A stretch of 64,000 nt of DNA, taken from contig BGKB01000089.1 of the NCBI GenBank assembly GCA_003116975.1, positions 124,001 through 188,000 on the forward strand. The letters run 5' to 3'. Source of the DNA: Aurantiochytrium sp. KH105 (Eukaryota; Sar; Bigyra; Thraustochytrida; Thraustochytriidae). Position 1 is the stretch's first letter; each line of letters starts with the position of its first letter. The translations under genes were made by a program, and so were the position numbers. Positions 37,144 to 47,245 of this stretch are shown piece by piece. The notes under the pieces are model-generated. The model saw only the letters and a program-made list of their open reading frames with translations, searched no databases and was not told the DNA's origin.

Positions 37144-38648
37144 GTTGCGTTTGTGACGTGTTATTTTGCTGTTTGTTTTTTTGCCTTGGCGCAATGCAAA
37201 TGGGGAAAGGAGAGAGGGCTTTTCTTTACGCTGCTCGGCGTCTTTTGAGAGCGACGAGGGTTGCGGGACTCGTTTCGTTCTTGCGACTCTCGCCGCCACA
37301 AGGTCGTCGACCGCACAACTCCTTTGCGCGGGTCACTTCTCCCTTCCTTTGGTGATTGCGATTCTCCAGCGTTCGATTTGTCTCGCTTCGCTGGCAAGCT
37401 AGCTCGCTCGCTCGTGTGCTAGCTCGCTCGCCCGCCCGCCCGCTGCCCTTGGTGCCGCTGCCGGGCGTCTCGGGTCTGTCTCAAGTTGCCGCTGGGCTGG
37501 CCCGGTCCCCCTTGTGCGCTTCTTACCGGACCCTTCAGCAATTGATTATAATTTATATGACAATAGTGCGGTGTCCGTTAGAGGAACGCGAGTGTCTGTT
37601 CAACGGTCCTCTCTTTCCCTGCTCGAAGGAGGACTGTCAGGACGGCACTCGGTAGCAAGCATGCTAGCCCGGGCCGGAAGCGAGAGCGCACAAGGTCAAG
37701 GCGGCCCCGGCAGTGCGTCCTTGCTAGTTCAATGCACTCAGGGTCAATCTGGTGTGATTATTCGGTGAAGAAATCGTGTTACTACCCGCATAGCGTTCGT
37801 GCTCCGTTGGGCCTATTGCACGCAAAGTTTGGGCTTGTGCTGCATCTGAGCCTGCATGCTATGAAGGTTGGTTGCTTCCATGAGCCGGGCCGAGCTCGGC
37901 TACGCTGCCAAACATGACCATTCCAAAACATTGAAACAAACGACTCTCTGGCTGGCCCACCCGGCTTCTGGGTCGAGATAGAAAGAAACGAGAGGTCATC
38001 ATCAGCCATCTCTCTCGGCCTAGCCAATACATGTATATATAATGTGCTGTCATCAATCCGTTGCGTAGTAGAGCAAAGAACCGGCTGCGTTAGCTTAGGC
38101 AAGTGGCATGGTAGTCGCAGTCGACCTTGCAGTCTTTAAAATACTGTTGCAGCAGCACCACGTTCGCTGGAGGTCGCCAGGAATAATTCTTCGATCTAAC
38201 AGTAAACATACGATTAGCTAGCTGGCAGGACGCGCTATCTCAATCCGTCTTTTGCAGAGTTATTGCAGTCGAGAAGATAACCACTCGTCTCTTGCAGAGT
38301 CAGATAGGCCTCGCGATCGTTTGCCCAGCACTCCTGGGCTCTGGGGTCGACCGTTCGACAAATGTGACCGAGAACGTGATGTCCTCGCAGAGCAGCAAAT
38401 AGTGAAGATAGGTCTCGCAACCAGCAGCAGCGTGCCTTTGGGAGAAAATAACAGCAGCAGGGTGTGTGCAACCGTTTGATCGAACGTTGCGCATGCTCGG
38501 CGCCCGCCCCAGAGTCTCTGGTTTTTGCTTGCTTTGCTTTGCTTTCCGCAAGCGTGACTGCGCCAGACCGACGAGCGCACGGACGTGCAGAGAAGACAGG
38601 CTTCCCAACGCTTGACCAACTTGCCCGCTCGCACGGCGTGCGAGGACC
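37144..38648. other. Divergent intergenic region, nothing recognised
   Basis: Spacer between the MYB gene and the plus-strand orphan gene. A GCTCGCTCG/CGCCCGCC run lies near 37398-37445, and an AT-rich patch near 37540-37570. Frames on both strands near 38235-38711 overlap each other and lack motifs. No tRNA or conserved gene was found. Confidence 0.4.
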
Positions 38649-39737
38649 ATGATGAGACCCCGCGAGCTCGCTGACAGGACCAACACGGGCACACGAGGGG
38701 CCTTGGCTCAACCGGGGCCCGGCGGCGGCGGTGGTGACGTGAAGACGCGCAAAGCTATGAAGCCCAGACGCGCGCGATCACAAGAAGCGAAATCCAAGCC
38801 AAGGTCACAGCAGAGCCGCGGAAAGCAATCCAACCCCAAGCCCAACCCCACGTTGGAGGAGGATGAAGGCCTCGTACAGCCAAAGTTTGTGCATGCATTC
38901 GGGACGAAACTTGGCCAACAGGGCAGCATTGGCGACGCGGAGAATGAGCTCTTGAAAATGTGCTTCGACAGTGCCATTGTATGTGGTGCAGCGGGCCTCG
39001 ATTCAGAAACTTTTGACGATGCTGCGTGCCAAATGCTCCAGCGCGCTGGAGGATGCGATGATGCCGACGTCGTAAGTCATCTCGTTCAATACTGCTTGGA
39101 TGCATGTGCCAAGTCCGAGCGGACGAGTCGTGCTCAGGCTGCACAGTTGCATAAACTCGCCCTTATGCACGAGCGGAGCGCGCGCCGCGCCGAGGTTGCC
39201 CGCATTAAGACGATCATTGACGCCCTGTGGCATGGCCACAATGACGATACATCGACGGACATGGAGGTCGAGCTCTTTCGCTTCTTGAAGCGCAAGCATG
39301 CAGGTGACAAGCCACGCATGGCTGCAGAAGCCACGCAAATCGTATCGAGCATGGCGCGACTGAGCGCTTTCGATGCGGACATTGCAATATTCTTCCGTAT
39401 CCTCCGCAACGAAATCGACCAAGGTTTTTGGAAAGTACGCACCAGGCTTCTACAAACACTGCGTGAACTCTCTGCACAGGGAATGGGCCCACAGGAGATC
39501 GTTGCGCACATGTACAATGACGCGGACGCGACCGAATTACTGCAACGTCTGGAGGCCCGGCACGAACCTGCCCTCCAGGACGTCTTATTGCGCTTCCACC
39601 TCGAACGGCATGCAACGCTCATCGCACCCATGCAAACGGCATATGCCTCTCTTGACGCAGCAGAACGGCAGGAGATAAGTTTTTCAGACTACGTACGCGC
39701 GGCGCTTGTGCCGCCCTCATCGGCGGCATCTGACTGA
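38649..39737 (+). CDS. Hypothetical helical protein, 362 residues
   Basis: The first 65 residues are basic and low complexity (Gly run, RRARSQEAKSKPRSQQS), perhaps a disordered or nuclear/nucleolar tail. Residues about 75-350 are almost entirely amphipathic helix, for example DAENELLKMCFDSAIVCGAA, RIKTIIDALWHG and EIVAHMYNDADATELLQRLE, suggesting a helical-repeat or MIF4G-like scaffold. I do not recognise the family. No signal peptide or membrane segment is seen. The conserved-looking body and normal codon use support a real gene. Confidence 0.65.
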   Translation: MMRPRELADRTNTGTRGALAQPGPGGGGGDVKTRKAMKPRRARSQEAKSKPRSQQSRGKQSNPKPNPTLEEDEGLVQPKFVHAFGTKLGQQGSIGDAENELLKMCFDSAIVCGAAGLDSETFDDAACQMLQRAGGCDDADVVSHLVQYCLDACAKSERTSRAQAAQLHKLALMHERSARRAEVARIKTIIDALWHGHNDDTSTDMEVELFRFLKRKHAGDKPRMAAEATQIVSSMARLSAFDADIAIFFRILRNEIDQGFWKVRTRLLQTLRELSAQGMGPQEIVAHMYNDADATELLQRLEARHEPALQDVLLRFHLERHATLIAPMQTAYASLDAAERQEISFSDYVRAALVPPSSAASD

Positions 39738-41465
39738 AAAAATTGGCAACGCATTGGCGTTGCTCTCTTACAGGCGTCCACGAGAGAGGAAGAGAAAGGA
39801 AAAGACTAAAGCAAGACGAGGAAGAACGAACGAACGAACGAACGAACAAAGAAGGGAAAGAGCAGATCAACTTGAGTGTACACTAGCAAGCCGAGAAACC
39901 ACGACGAAGCGCGAAAGCAAGGCTACATCTCGCATGCGCTGGACGAATCGTGGCTCCGGATCTTGACGTTCGCAACAAAGCGAATCAAGGAGTAAGAAAG
40001 TACACCCTCCTCGAGATCCTTTTGCAAAGGTTTACTCGTGCTTTCGCACAAAGTAAATGGGTTGGTTGTCGTGTGTGACATGTTCGAATACACGAAACAT
40101 TCGACGCGGGGAGCGAAATGACTCATTGAATCGATCGTCGTGTTTGGGATGGTGAAATTGTGGCAAATCTAATAGCAGGTTCGACGGCCCGGTCCCGGTC
40201 ACCCGGAATAGAACGAAACGCGGGCTTGTCCGGCGCGCGCCGTGCGCGACAAGCAAGGCAGAGAAGTCGTCTCCCCAGCAACATCGCACAAGCGGTGCGC
40301 GCCAAAGGAAGATATTCATTGGATGTGACTGGAGTGGATTGGAATAGCTTGAGTTGGCTTTTCTCTCGCCAAATCGACTCGACACGCAACTCTACTCTGC
40401 GCGAGGCAGAGTGCGCGACGATGCCTCGAGCAGGCGCGCAAGCTATCTAACTGGGCAAAGCAACAGCGCACGTGTGTAAAAGGAAAAGCAGGACCTAAAA
40501 GTGAGTTAACTGGACGAGCATGAATCATTTTCCCCCCCATATTTTCTGCCTGGCTGCTGTCTTTTACTTTTCCCCTTTTACCCGGCGCACGAAGCAGCGA
40601 TGGGGTCGATCAACTCAGAAATGGGCGAGGAAAAGCAATCGACGACGACTTCGACATGGAAGGACTCCACGTTAATGTGTTTTGGCTCCCGTCTGACCCG
40701 CTGTCAACGGAGTTGCAAGCAGCCAAGCCACGCCAAGGCCAAGGCCAGGCCAGGCCAAGCCAAGCCAAGCCAGGCCAGAACAGCAGCACCGAACAAGAGT
40801 CCAACCTACTTACGTTCCATCGTCGTCCTCGCCGGTGGCCACGGCGAGAGCATCGACGCCGTCGAGGAGGCCCGCAAAGGCGCTCACCGTGGGCGTCGTG
40901 GCCGTGGCCATGGCCAGCGCCGGCGCGGGCCTTGGCGCAAACCTCAGCGCCGCCGCGCGCCTGGTCGCCACCGCCTCCTGCGGCGCGAGCTCCCGCGCCA
41001 TCAGAGGCCTCGCCGCGCGCGCGCGGCCCGCCGCTGCGCTCGCCGCGCGCCGCAGCATCTTCGCGGCTGCCGGGCGCGGGCGAGATCGACGGACGGCTGG
41101 CAGGCAGGCACGCCGGCACGCAGGCAGCGCTCGCTCGCTCGCTCGCTCGCAGACAGGCAGGCAGGCAGACGCGCGCGCTCGCCTCCTCCAGACCCGCGCC
41201 CGCCGCCGCTCCCGCGCGCCTCGCTCGCCCGCTCCTCGCCCGCCCGCCCGCCGCACGCAAGCCCGCGCCGCGCGAGACTCCGCGAAGCTGCTCTGCCGAG
41301 CTCGAGCGCGACGAGACAGCGCAGGCGGCGCGACCCGTGCACGGGTCGGGCCCGACCCTTGCACGGGTCGCCGCGTCTTATTTTCCTCTCTCCTCCAGGC
41401 GGAGCGAGGAGAGAAGAAAGAAAGAATGGAGAGAAAGGAAGAAGGGAAGAAAGAAAGGAGAGAAA

Positions 41466-41543
<78 letters not shown>

Positions 41544-42608
41544 AGGAAAGAAAGAAGGAAAGAGTGAAAAGGAAAGAAGGAAAAGAAGGAAAGAAAGTGA
41601 AGAAAGAAGGAAGGAAAGGAGGCGCGGCTGCGCTCGCTCGCTCGCTCGCTGCCTGTGTCTGTCTGTCTGCACTGCGCCGCAGACGCGAGCCGCAGCTGCC
41701 ATGGCTGCTGCCGCGCGCAGAAGATCGCGCGCGGCTGCGGCTCTGCGCTGCGCTGCGTGCTACGCCGAGCCGTGCCTGCGCGCGCGCGAGGCCGCGAGAC
41801 CGGCGCGAGAGACTCAGGGCGGCGAGGGAGCAGCGCTCGCTCGCTTGCAAGCACCGCAGGCAAGTTCGCCACGCGCCCGCGGTCCCGCGAACTCCCGTGT
41901 CGACGCGGAGAAAGAAATAACTCGCAGCGCCTGCACCTGCCAGCTGCTGCTTTCTTTCCTGGCCCGCCTCGCCTCGCCTCGCCTCGCGGCGGACCTCGCG
42001 CCGCGCCTGCCTGCATGCCTGCCTGCATGCCTGCCGCGCCGCCCCTCGCGATGCGCAGCGGCGCGGTCTCGGGGCGCGAGGCGGGTCCCGCGGGCGAGCG
42101 AGCGGGCGATTTGGCGACGTGCTGCATCCTCCTCTGCAACTGCAGCGCGGCTGCAGGCGCAGGGGACACAAGCAGCAAGACCGCGCGGTTCTTTGCACGG
42201 TGTTAGACCGCGAGAGAGACAGAGAGACAGAGAGAGGCAGAAGCAGAGCAGGAGCAGAAGCACGCGGCGGCGAGACGCGGCAAACCTGGATCCCCGAAGC
42301 CGAGTTGTGTGTCTCAAGTCGCCCCGAGCCGCGGCCGCACGCCCGCCTGTCTCGCGACAGAACAGCAACGAGCTGCGAGCTGCAGCCAGCACAGCCGCCT
42401 CTGGTGCCGAGATTGCTCCACCGAGCGAGGAGAGGACCGCTGCATCTGCCTGCACAACCCAGCATCGATCGGGCTGTAGACAAAACAAGGGAGGCCAGGC
42501 GGAACAGTGCAGTGCCGGTGCACTGCGTTACATTTTAGCAGCCAGGAAGAGCAAGTGAGTGAGTGGCAGGCGCAGGCGCAGCAGCAGCAGCAGCAGCAGC
42601 AGTCCTCG
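39738..42608. other. Long GC-rich region upstream of GAPDH, no supported gene
   Basis: The left part (39738-40600) has GAAC/GAAA tetramer runs near 39828-39845 and nothing else recognisable. The right part (40700-42600) is extremely GC-rich and simple: CCAAG repeats near 40735-40775, CTCG repeats near 41130, a GAAA array, CTGC runs near 42005-42035 and a CAG run just before the ATG. Long frames exist on both strands (for example 40600-42558 plus and 40810-42483 minus) but are compositional artefacts rich in Arg, Ala and Ser. It likely contains the GAPDH promoter and 5' UTR. Confidence 0.5.
41399..41620. repeat. (GAAA)n purine-strand microsatellite
   Basis: About 85 bp of pure GAAA units (41461-41545) sits inside about 220 bp of all-purine plus strand. 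Such long homopurine tracts can form triplex or non-B DNA. It lies about 1 kb before the GAPDH start. Confidence 0.9.
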
Positions 42609-44204
42609 ATGGCGGCTGGAGACGAGACGCCGACGCCAACCACCACACCGCCGCTGCCGGCCTCGACAGGGACGGAGACGGACGCAGACAAAATGAACGG
42701 CAACGGAGTGATCGCCAACGGCGACGTGCCCGTGTCCAAGAGGTCGTGGGCCATGGCCAAGCGCGCATCGTGCTATGAGAGCGAGCTGGAGGCGCACAAC
42801 CGACGCGAGCGATGCGCGGTGCGCATGGCCATGTTCGTGGGCGAACTCCTCTACGAGCGCGGCGTGGAGCTCGTCCTCTTCAGGAAACACCTGAGCGACG
42901 CATCGACCGCGGAGCTCCTGGGCTTTCACGCCTACGCCGCAGAAGTGGTCAAGAAGCCCATCGACATCGAGTCCACCACGCAAATGGCAGAGGCGCTCAC
43001 CCAGATCGACCTCGCACCTGCCAAGCTCGACGTCGGCCTCCTCGCCTACCAGTGGAAGACCGAGGCCAACGGCATGACCAAGCTCGAGTTCCTCCAGGAC
43101 AGGCTGGCCACCTTCACCAAGGCCCACGAGATCCCCTTCAAGCCCCGCGACGTCGTGCTCTTCGGCTTTGGCCGCATCGGACGCCTCGCCGCCCGCGAGC
43201 TCATTCGCCAGGCCGGCAAGGGCCAGCAGCTCCGTCTCCGTGCCATTGTCACGCGCGACAAGAAACCCGAAGACATTGTCAAGCGCGCGGCCCTCCTCTC
43301 ACACGATTCCGTGCACGGCAACTTCAAGGGCATCGTCGAGTACGACATCGAGAGCCAGACGCTCTGCGTCAACGGCCAAGTTATCCAGATGATCAGCGCC
43401 GCCCAGCCCGAGGACATCGACTACGTCAAGTACGGCATCGACAACGCCCTCATCATCGACAACACCGGTGCCTTTCGCGACTTTGACGCCCTCAGCCGCC
43501 ACCACAAGTCAGAAGGCGTCAACAAGATTCTTCTCACCGCCCCCGGCAAGGGCGTCCCCAACGTCGTCTACGGCATCAACCACGAGCAGCTCAACGTCAA
43601 GGACGACCACATCTTTAGCGCTGCCTCGTGCACGACCAACGCCATCTCGCCCGTCCTCAAGGTCATTGACGACGTCTTTGGCGTCCGCTCGGGCCACATC
43701 GAGACCTGCCACTCGTACACGAACGATCAGAGTCTGCTCGATAACTTTCACAAAAAGGAGCGCCGCGGCCGCTCCGCCGCGCTCAACATGGTGCTCACCG
43801 AGACCGGCGCCGCCAAGGCCGTGCCCCGCGTCATTCCCACTCTCGAGGGCAAGCTCACGGCCCACGCCATCCGCGTGCCCACGCCCAACGCCTCGCTCGC
43901 GATTCTGCAGCTGCGGCTTAACCGCAACGTTGACGTGGTCGAGGTTAACGAGGCCGTTCGCCAGGCTTCCGTCAGTGGTGATCTAGTCAACCAGATCCAC
44001 TACAGCATCGACCCGGAGCTTGTCTCCAACGATGTCATCGGCAACTCGTGCTGCGCTGTCTTCGACTCGGTCGCCTCCATTCAGGGCGCCGAGCCGGACA
44101 CCGTCATGCTCTACGTCTTTTACGACAACGAGTTTGGCTACACCCGCCAGGTCATGCGTCTCGCCAAGCACATTACTGGTGTGCGCCGCAAGATTTACTA
44201 CTAG
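42609..44204 (+). CDS. Long bacterial-type glyceraldehyde-3-phosphate dehydrogenase
   Basis: The 531-residue protein has an N-terminal extension of about 175 residues before the Rossmann start DVVLFGFGRIGRLAARE. The catalytic Cys341 lies in ASCTTNAISPVLKVI, and the partner His is in ETCHSYTNDQ. The C-terminal landmarks GRSAALNMVLTETGAAKAV, AIRVPTPNASLAIL and YDNEFGYTRQV are intact. The extension matches the unusual N-terminal domain of the long GAPDH found in Pseudomonas and related bacteria (a helical region, then LAYQWKTEANGMTKLEFLQD). It is not a plastid or glycosome signal I recognise. The enzyme converts glyceraldehyde-3-phosphate and 1,3-bisphosphoglycerate with NAD(P). The long form suggests ancient bacterial origin; whether it works in glycolysis or gluconeogenesis is unknown. 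The ATG at 42609 follows a CAG run. Confidence 0.93.
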   Translation: MAAGDETPTPTTTPPLPASTGTETDADKMNGNGVIANGDVPVSKRSWAMAKRASCYESELEAHNRRERCAVRMAMFVGELLYERGVELVLFRKHLSDASTAELLGFHAYAAEVVKKPIDIESTTQMAEALTQIDLAPAKLDVGLLAYQWKTEANGMTKLEFLQDRLATFTKAHEIPFKPRDVVLFGFGRIGRLAARELIRQAGKGQQLRLRAIVTRDKKPEDIVKRAALLSHDSVHGNFKGIVEYDIESQTLCVNGQVIQMISAAQPEDIDYVKYGIDNALIIDNTGAFRDFDALSRHHKSEGVNKILLTAPGKGVPNVVYGINHEQLNVKDDHIFSAASCTTNAISPVLKVIDDVFGVRSGHIETCHSYTNDQSLLDNFHKKERRGRSAALNMVLTETGAAKAVPRVIPTLEGKLTAHAIRVPTPNASLAILQLRLNRNVDVVEVNEAVRQASVSGDLVNQIHYSIDPELVSNDVIGNSCCAVFDSVASIQGAEPDTVMLYVFYDNEFGYTRQVMRLAKHITGVRRKIYY

Positions 44205-44803
44205 ATACTGCGCTTCTTCACCTCGCAGGACCGCGCGCGCAGGGTACAAGCAGCAGGAAACAATGCCGACACAGTCTCTCGAGACTGTCGTCAAGATCGA
44301 CTCCACCGCGACGCTTCGAGCTGCATGCTCGTCGCTTCGCTATCATGAAGTAACAGCTACATATAACATCCATTTTCTTAGCCATCTCCTGCCCCACCCC
44401 ACCAAAACGAAGCGCGCCCACAAAGTGCTTCGCAACGGAATCCCATCTTGCGTCTTGCGACCTTTTCTTTTGTGTTCTCTTGTCTTCTTCTGAAGGATGA
44501 CGAGAAAGAAGAGAAGTATGGCGACAACCGATTCGCGAGCATTGGAAATACAAGCTTTCTTCTTCCCCTACATGCGGCGCGCATTCACAAACCGCCTTGT
44601 AAACTTTGTAATCTTGCAATGACCACACCGCGAGACCAACGGCTCGTGAGCTTTGTAAATGCACGACTCTTATTCAGAACACAACATTTTTATTCTGACC
44701 ACACCGCGCGACAACACCTGACGCGCACTGCAACCATCTTCTACCTAGCATAATTGTACATGGTGCTCTCAACGCTATCGCCCAGCGCGCATCATTCACA
44801 CAA
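44205..44803. other. Convergent intergenic region
   Basis: The 3' ends of GAPDH and the acylphosphatase gene face each other. Two copies of a CACACCGCGMGACMA motif occur at about 44625 and 44700. No supported gene is seen. Confidence 0.45.
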
Positions 44804-45457
44804 TCAAGCCCACTGCTTTCCATTGGCTAGAATGATTTTCTTGATGGAAAAGGAGCCGACCTCGCCATCACCGAGATCTCGGTCTGCAGAGAAAGCAGCG
44901 CGCTCAATGCGGGCTTTGGGCGAACCTGTTGTGCGCAGCCACTCCTGCATGGCGCGCACCTTGCTTTCCTTGCCTCGCAAAGTCCCGCGCACAGTGCTGG
45001 CTTCGCTATTTTCAATGGAGCCTCCCACGCCAAGCTCCTTGGCTCTTCGTTGCGTATACTTGCGCATTGAGACCTTTTGCACGGTTCCAAAGACCTCAAA
45101 ATCGACCTCGATCATGCGCTCGACGCTCTTCATCGCGTCCAGGCCTTGGTCATCTCCCTCCACGTCCTCCGCAAGCGCAGGCCCGCCGGCTGTGCCCCCT
45201 GCGCCGCGAAGGGCCGCAGCAGGGTCTCGCTCCATCACGCCCAAGACAAGGACGTACAAGAAGAAGACCACCAGCGCCGCCAGAAATGTGCGCGGCACGA
45301 GTTTGCCGGCGCCCCGCCCGTACGTCAGCGCCAGCCGCGCTCTCCGCTCGCGCTTGCTCAGCTTGCGCTTGCGCTTCTTCTTTTGCTTGTCTCCCCCGGA
45401 CGAGACTGCAGCCGTCGCCGCCGTCCTGCTCGTGCCCAGGCGCCTCACCTCAAACAT
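44804..45457 (-). CDS. Membrane-anchored acylphosphatase-domain protein
   Basis: From the ATG at 45457 (MFEVRRLGTSRTAATAAV) the protein has 217 residues. A very basic stretch (KQKKKRKRKLSKRERRAR) precedes one transmembrane helix (TFLAALVVFFLYVLVLGVM), then a spacer, then an acylphosphatase fold in the last 100 residues. VFGTVQKVSMRKYTQ corresponds to GxVQGVxFRxxT and keeps the catalytic Arg. SIENSEASTVRGTL keeps the catalytic Asn. KVRAMQEWLRTTGSPKARIE is close to animal acylphosphatases. The enzyme hydrolyses acyl phosphates; family members are usually about 100-residue soluble proteins, so the membrane anchor is unusual. VQKV in place of VQGV alters the phosphate loop. The frame extends to 45634. 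Confidence 0.85.
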   Translation of the reverse strand: MFEVRRLGTSRTAATAAVSSGGDKQKKKRKRKLSKRERRARLALTYGRGAGKLVPRTFLAALVVFFLYVLVLGVMERDPAAALRGAGGTAGGPALAEDVEGDDQGLDAMKSVERMIEVDFEVFGTVQKVSMRKYTQRRAKELGVGGSIENSEASTVRGTLRGKESKVRAMQEWLRTTGSPKARIERAAFSADRDLGDGEVGSFSIKKIILANGKQWA

Positions 45458-45856
45458 GTCCTTGCTCCCTTCTCCCTCTGGCTCGCTCTGGCTCGCGGGC
45501 GCCCAGCCACGGGACGGCGCGCCGCGCGACGCCAGCCCTGCAGGGCCACACCGCGGCGTCCGCGACGCGACGACCGGAAGCAACTCTGGCTGCGCACGGA
45601 CGGATTCGAGCCGCTCTTGGTCGAGCCGCCGCACAGGTAGTGGTATGGTATACTGCAGGTATAGAGCCTAGGACTCTACAGAGTCGAGTTGGAGTTCGTG
45701 ATCCTCGTTGCCCCAAAACACGAGCTCCGGTAGCCACGGTCGCGTGCTGCGGCGTGAAATGACAGAGTGTCGCGACCTTCGCTGTCAAGAAGCTGGCCCG
45801 TCGGCTGACTCGCTCGAGAGCCAGAAGCAAAAAGAGGTCAGACATGACGACAGCGA
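45458..45856. other. Intergenic, nothing recognised
   Basis: The 5' flank of the acylphosphatase gene and the 3' flank of the coiled-coil gene. The segment 45640-45720 has short self-complementary stretches (GGTATGGTATACTGC, CTCTACAGAGTC), but no tRNA fold could be completed. Confidence 0.4.
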
Positions 45857-46786
45857 CTATGAGGTCGATGAAGGGGCTGTCTCGAGCTTGACGCGGAGGT
45901 CGCTCAGCTCTCGCTCAAGACGCGACAAAAGTACTTGGCGACGGCTAATTATCTCCATGCGGGACTTGTGCTCATGATCAATATCCGCGCAGCGTTGTCG
46001 AAGCATCGCGCAGATATTGGCACTTGTGCGTGTCTGAGCGTCACGGAGACGTTGGTCAATCTGTCGCGCGTGTCTGGCTTTACGCGGGCTCGGGCGACGC
46101 GAACTGGAATCTTTTGGCACCATATCGGCCGTCATTGCCTCATGAACCTTGATGGCCCGGGCGAGCGAATCGTTCTCGCAATGGATGTGCGTGAGGGCCT
46201 CGTGCTCGCGCAGATCAGAAGCAGTGTCTGCAAAGGTTGGAAGCTTGCGAAGAATCTCTCGCAAAGAGTGTTGCGCAGCCCGAATCTCTTCACGAAGTTT
46301 CTCCTCTTTGCGCCGAATTGGCTCATTTTGCGCATCCTCACGTGCGAGCTCTGCCGCGAGGTGCTTATTCATTTCGGAAACTGTGCGATTTTCCTCGCTC
46401 AGTCGCGCAATTTCGAGATCAAGATTTGCAGCACGCTCACGAAGCCGAACACCGTCCTTTTGCACCTGACTTTGTGCAATCGTCTCCGCGTCCTTTAAGA
46501 GATGGCCGTGTTCGCGTTGCGCTGCAGATAAGTTTGCAAAGAGCAAGGTCTCCTCGGTTTCGAGTTTCCCAAGTGTGATCTTTGCTTCGCTGGGATCTAT
46601 GTCTTCCTCGCACCGCTCTCCTGACATTTCCACACTCGACTTTGCCACTGCCGCCTTTTTGGCTTGCTCTTTGATCTTTTTCCCAGGATGATCCTCGCGC
46701 AGCTGCGTCATTGCTGCACGACATCGTCGCCTCAAAACACGGTTCCTGGCCACAAGTTTGCCCAGCTCTGTGGACTCTTGCAACAT
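45857..46786 (-). CDS. Hypothetical long coiled-coil protein, 309 residues
   Basis: Nearly the whole protein is charged heptad-type helix, for example SEAKITLGKLETEETLLFAN, RLRERAANLDLEIARLSEEN and KEEKLREEIRAAQHSLREIL. A short Ser/Arg-rich break (SSSRRPSPRKAR) lies near residue 240. No enzyme domain, signal peptide or membrane segment is seen. Such proteins are often cytoskeletal, basal-body or tethering components, but no family is recognised. A second frame (46437-46922) overlaps the 5' end and continues 45 codons upstream (MSKILGLGSEESRGET), so the true N-terminus could lie there if a frameshift or splice exists. Confidence 0.65.
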   Translation of the reverse strand: MLQESTELGKLVARNRVLRRRCRAAMTQLREDHPGKKIKEQAKKAAVAKSSVEMSGERCEEDIDPSEAKITLGKLETEETLLFANLSAAQREHGHLLKDAETIAQSQVQKDGVRLRERAANLDLEIARLSEENRTVSEMNKHLAAELAREDAQNEPIRRKEEKLREEIRAAQHSLREILRKLPTFADTASDLREHEALTHIHCENDSLARAIKVHEAMTADMVPKDSSSRRPSPRKARHARQIDQRLRDAQTRTSANICAMLRQRCADIDHEHKSRMEIISRRQVLLSRLERELSDLRVKLETAPSSTS

Positions 46787-47245
46787 CTTTCACCTCGAGT
46801 CCCGTCGCTAGACCGCTTCGCTCCCACGGTCGCCGTGCTTGGCGAGCTCGCGATCTATGCAGCTCATTGTCGATTGTTTCTCCACGGCTTTCTTCGCTAC
46901 CTAGGCCTAGTATTTTGCTCACGTCCGTACCGGATTTGTCGAGGGGGCAGGGTGGGCGCGTGGGAGCAGTCTGTTCCGACTCGGTGTGCGGGCCAGGGGC
47001 GCCGTCGGAGGCGAGTACGTCTCGCCTGCACCCTCAGCGCCAAGGGCGCAGCGCAGCTAGTCCGAGCAAGCGAGGCCTGAGAGAGCGAGGAGCTCGTGCC
47101 AGTCCGAGTCACCGACAGACGCTGCGCGGCAGCAGAACGATCGCGCGAAGCGCCGGCGCTGCGGTCGCGGGGAAGGGCTCGCGAGGGAAAGGGCCCGGCG
47201 CGGGCGCGAGCGCAGCGAAGCGCGATCTGGGCGAGGCGGCGCGAG
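46787..47245. other. Divergent promoter region
   Basis: Shared 5' region of the minus-strand coiled-coil gene and the plus-strand RING gene. GC-rich, increasingly purine/GCG-rich toward the RING start. No separate gene is supported. Confidence 0.45.

Noticed and set aside
38235-38711. Minus-strand frame of 158 codons before the orphan helical gene
   Set aside because: It overlaps the start of a better-supported plus-strand gene and two other frames in the same DNA, with no recognisable motif.
40600-42558. 652-codon plus-strand and 557-codon minus-strand frames
   Set aside because: Both cross GAAA, CTCG and CTGC repeats in very GC-rich DNA, are dominated by Arg/Ala/Ser or Phe/Leu/Ser runs, and contain no domain.
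45640-45720. Possible tRNA gene
   Set aside because: Short complementary stretches exist, but no T-loop consensus with a matching acceptor stem could be assembled.
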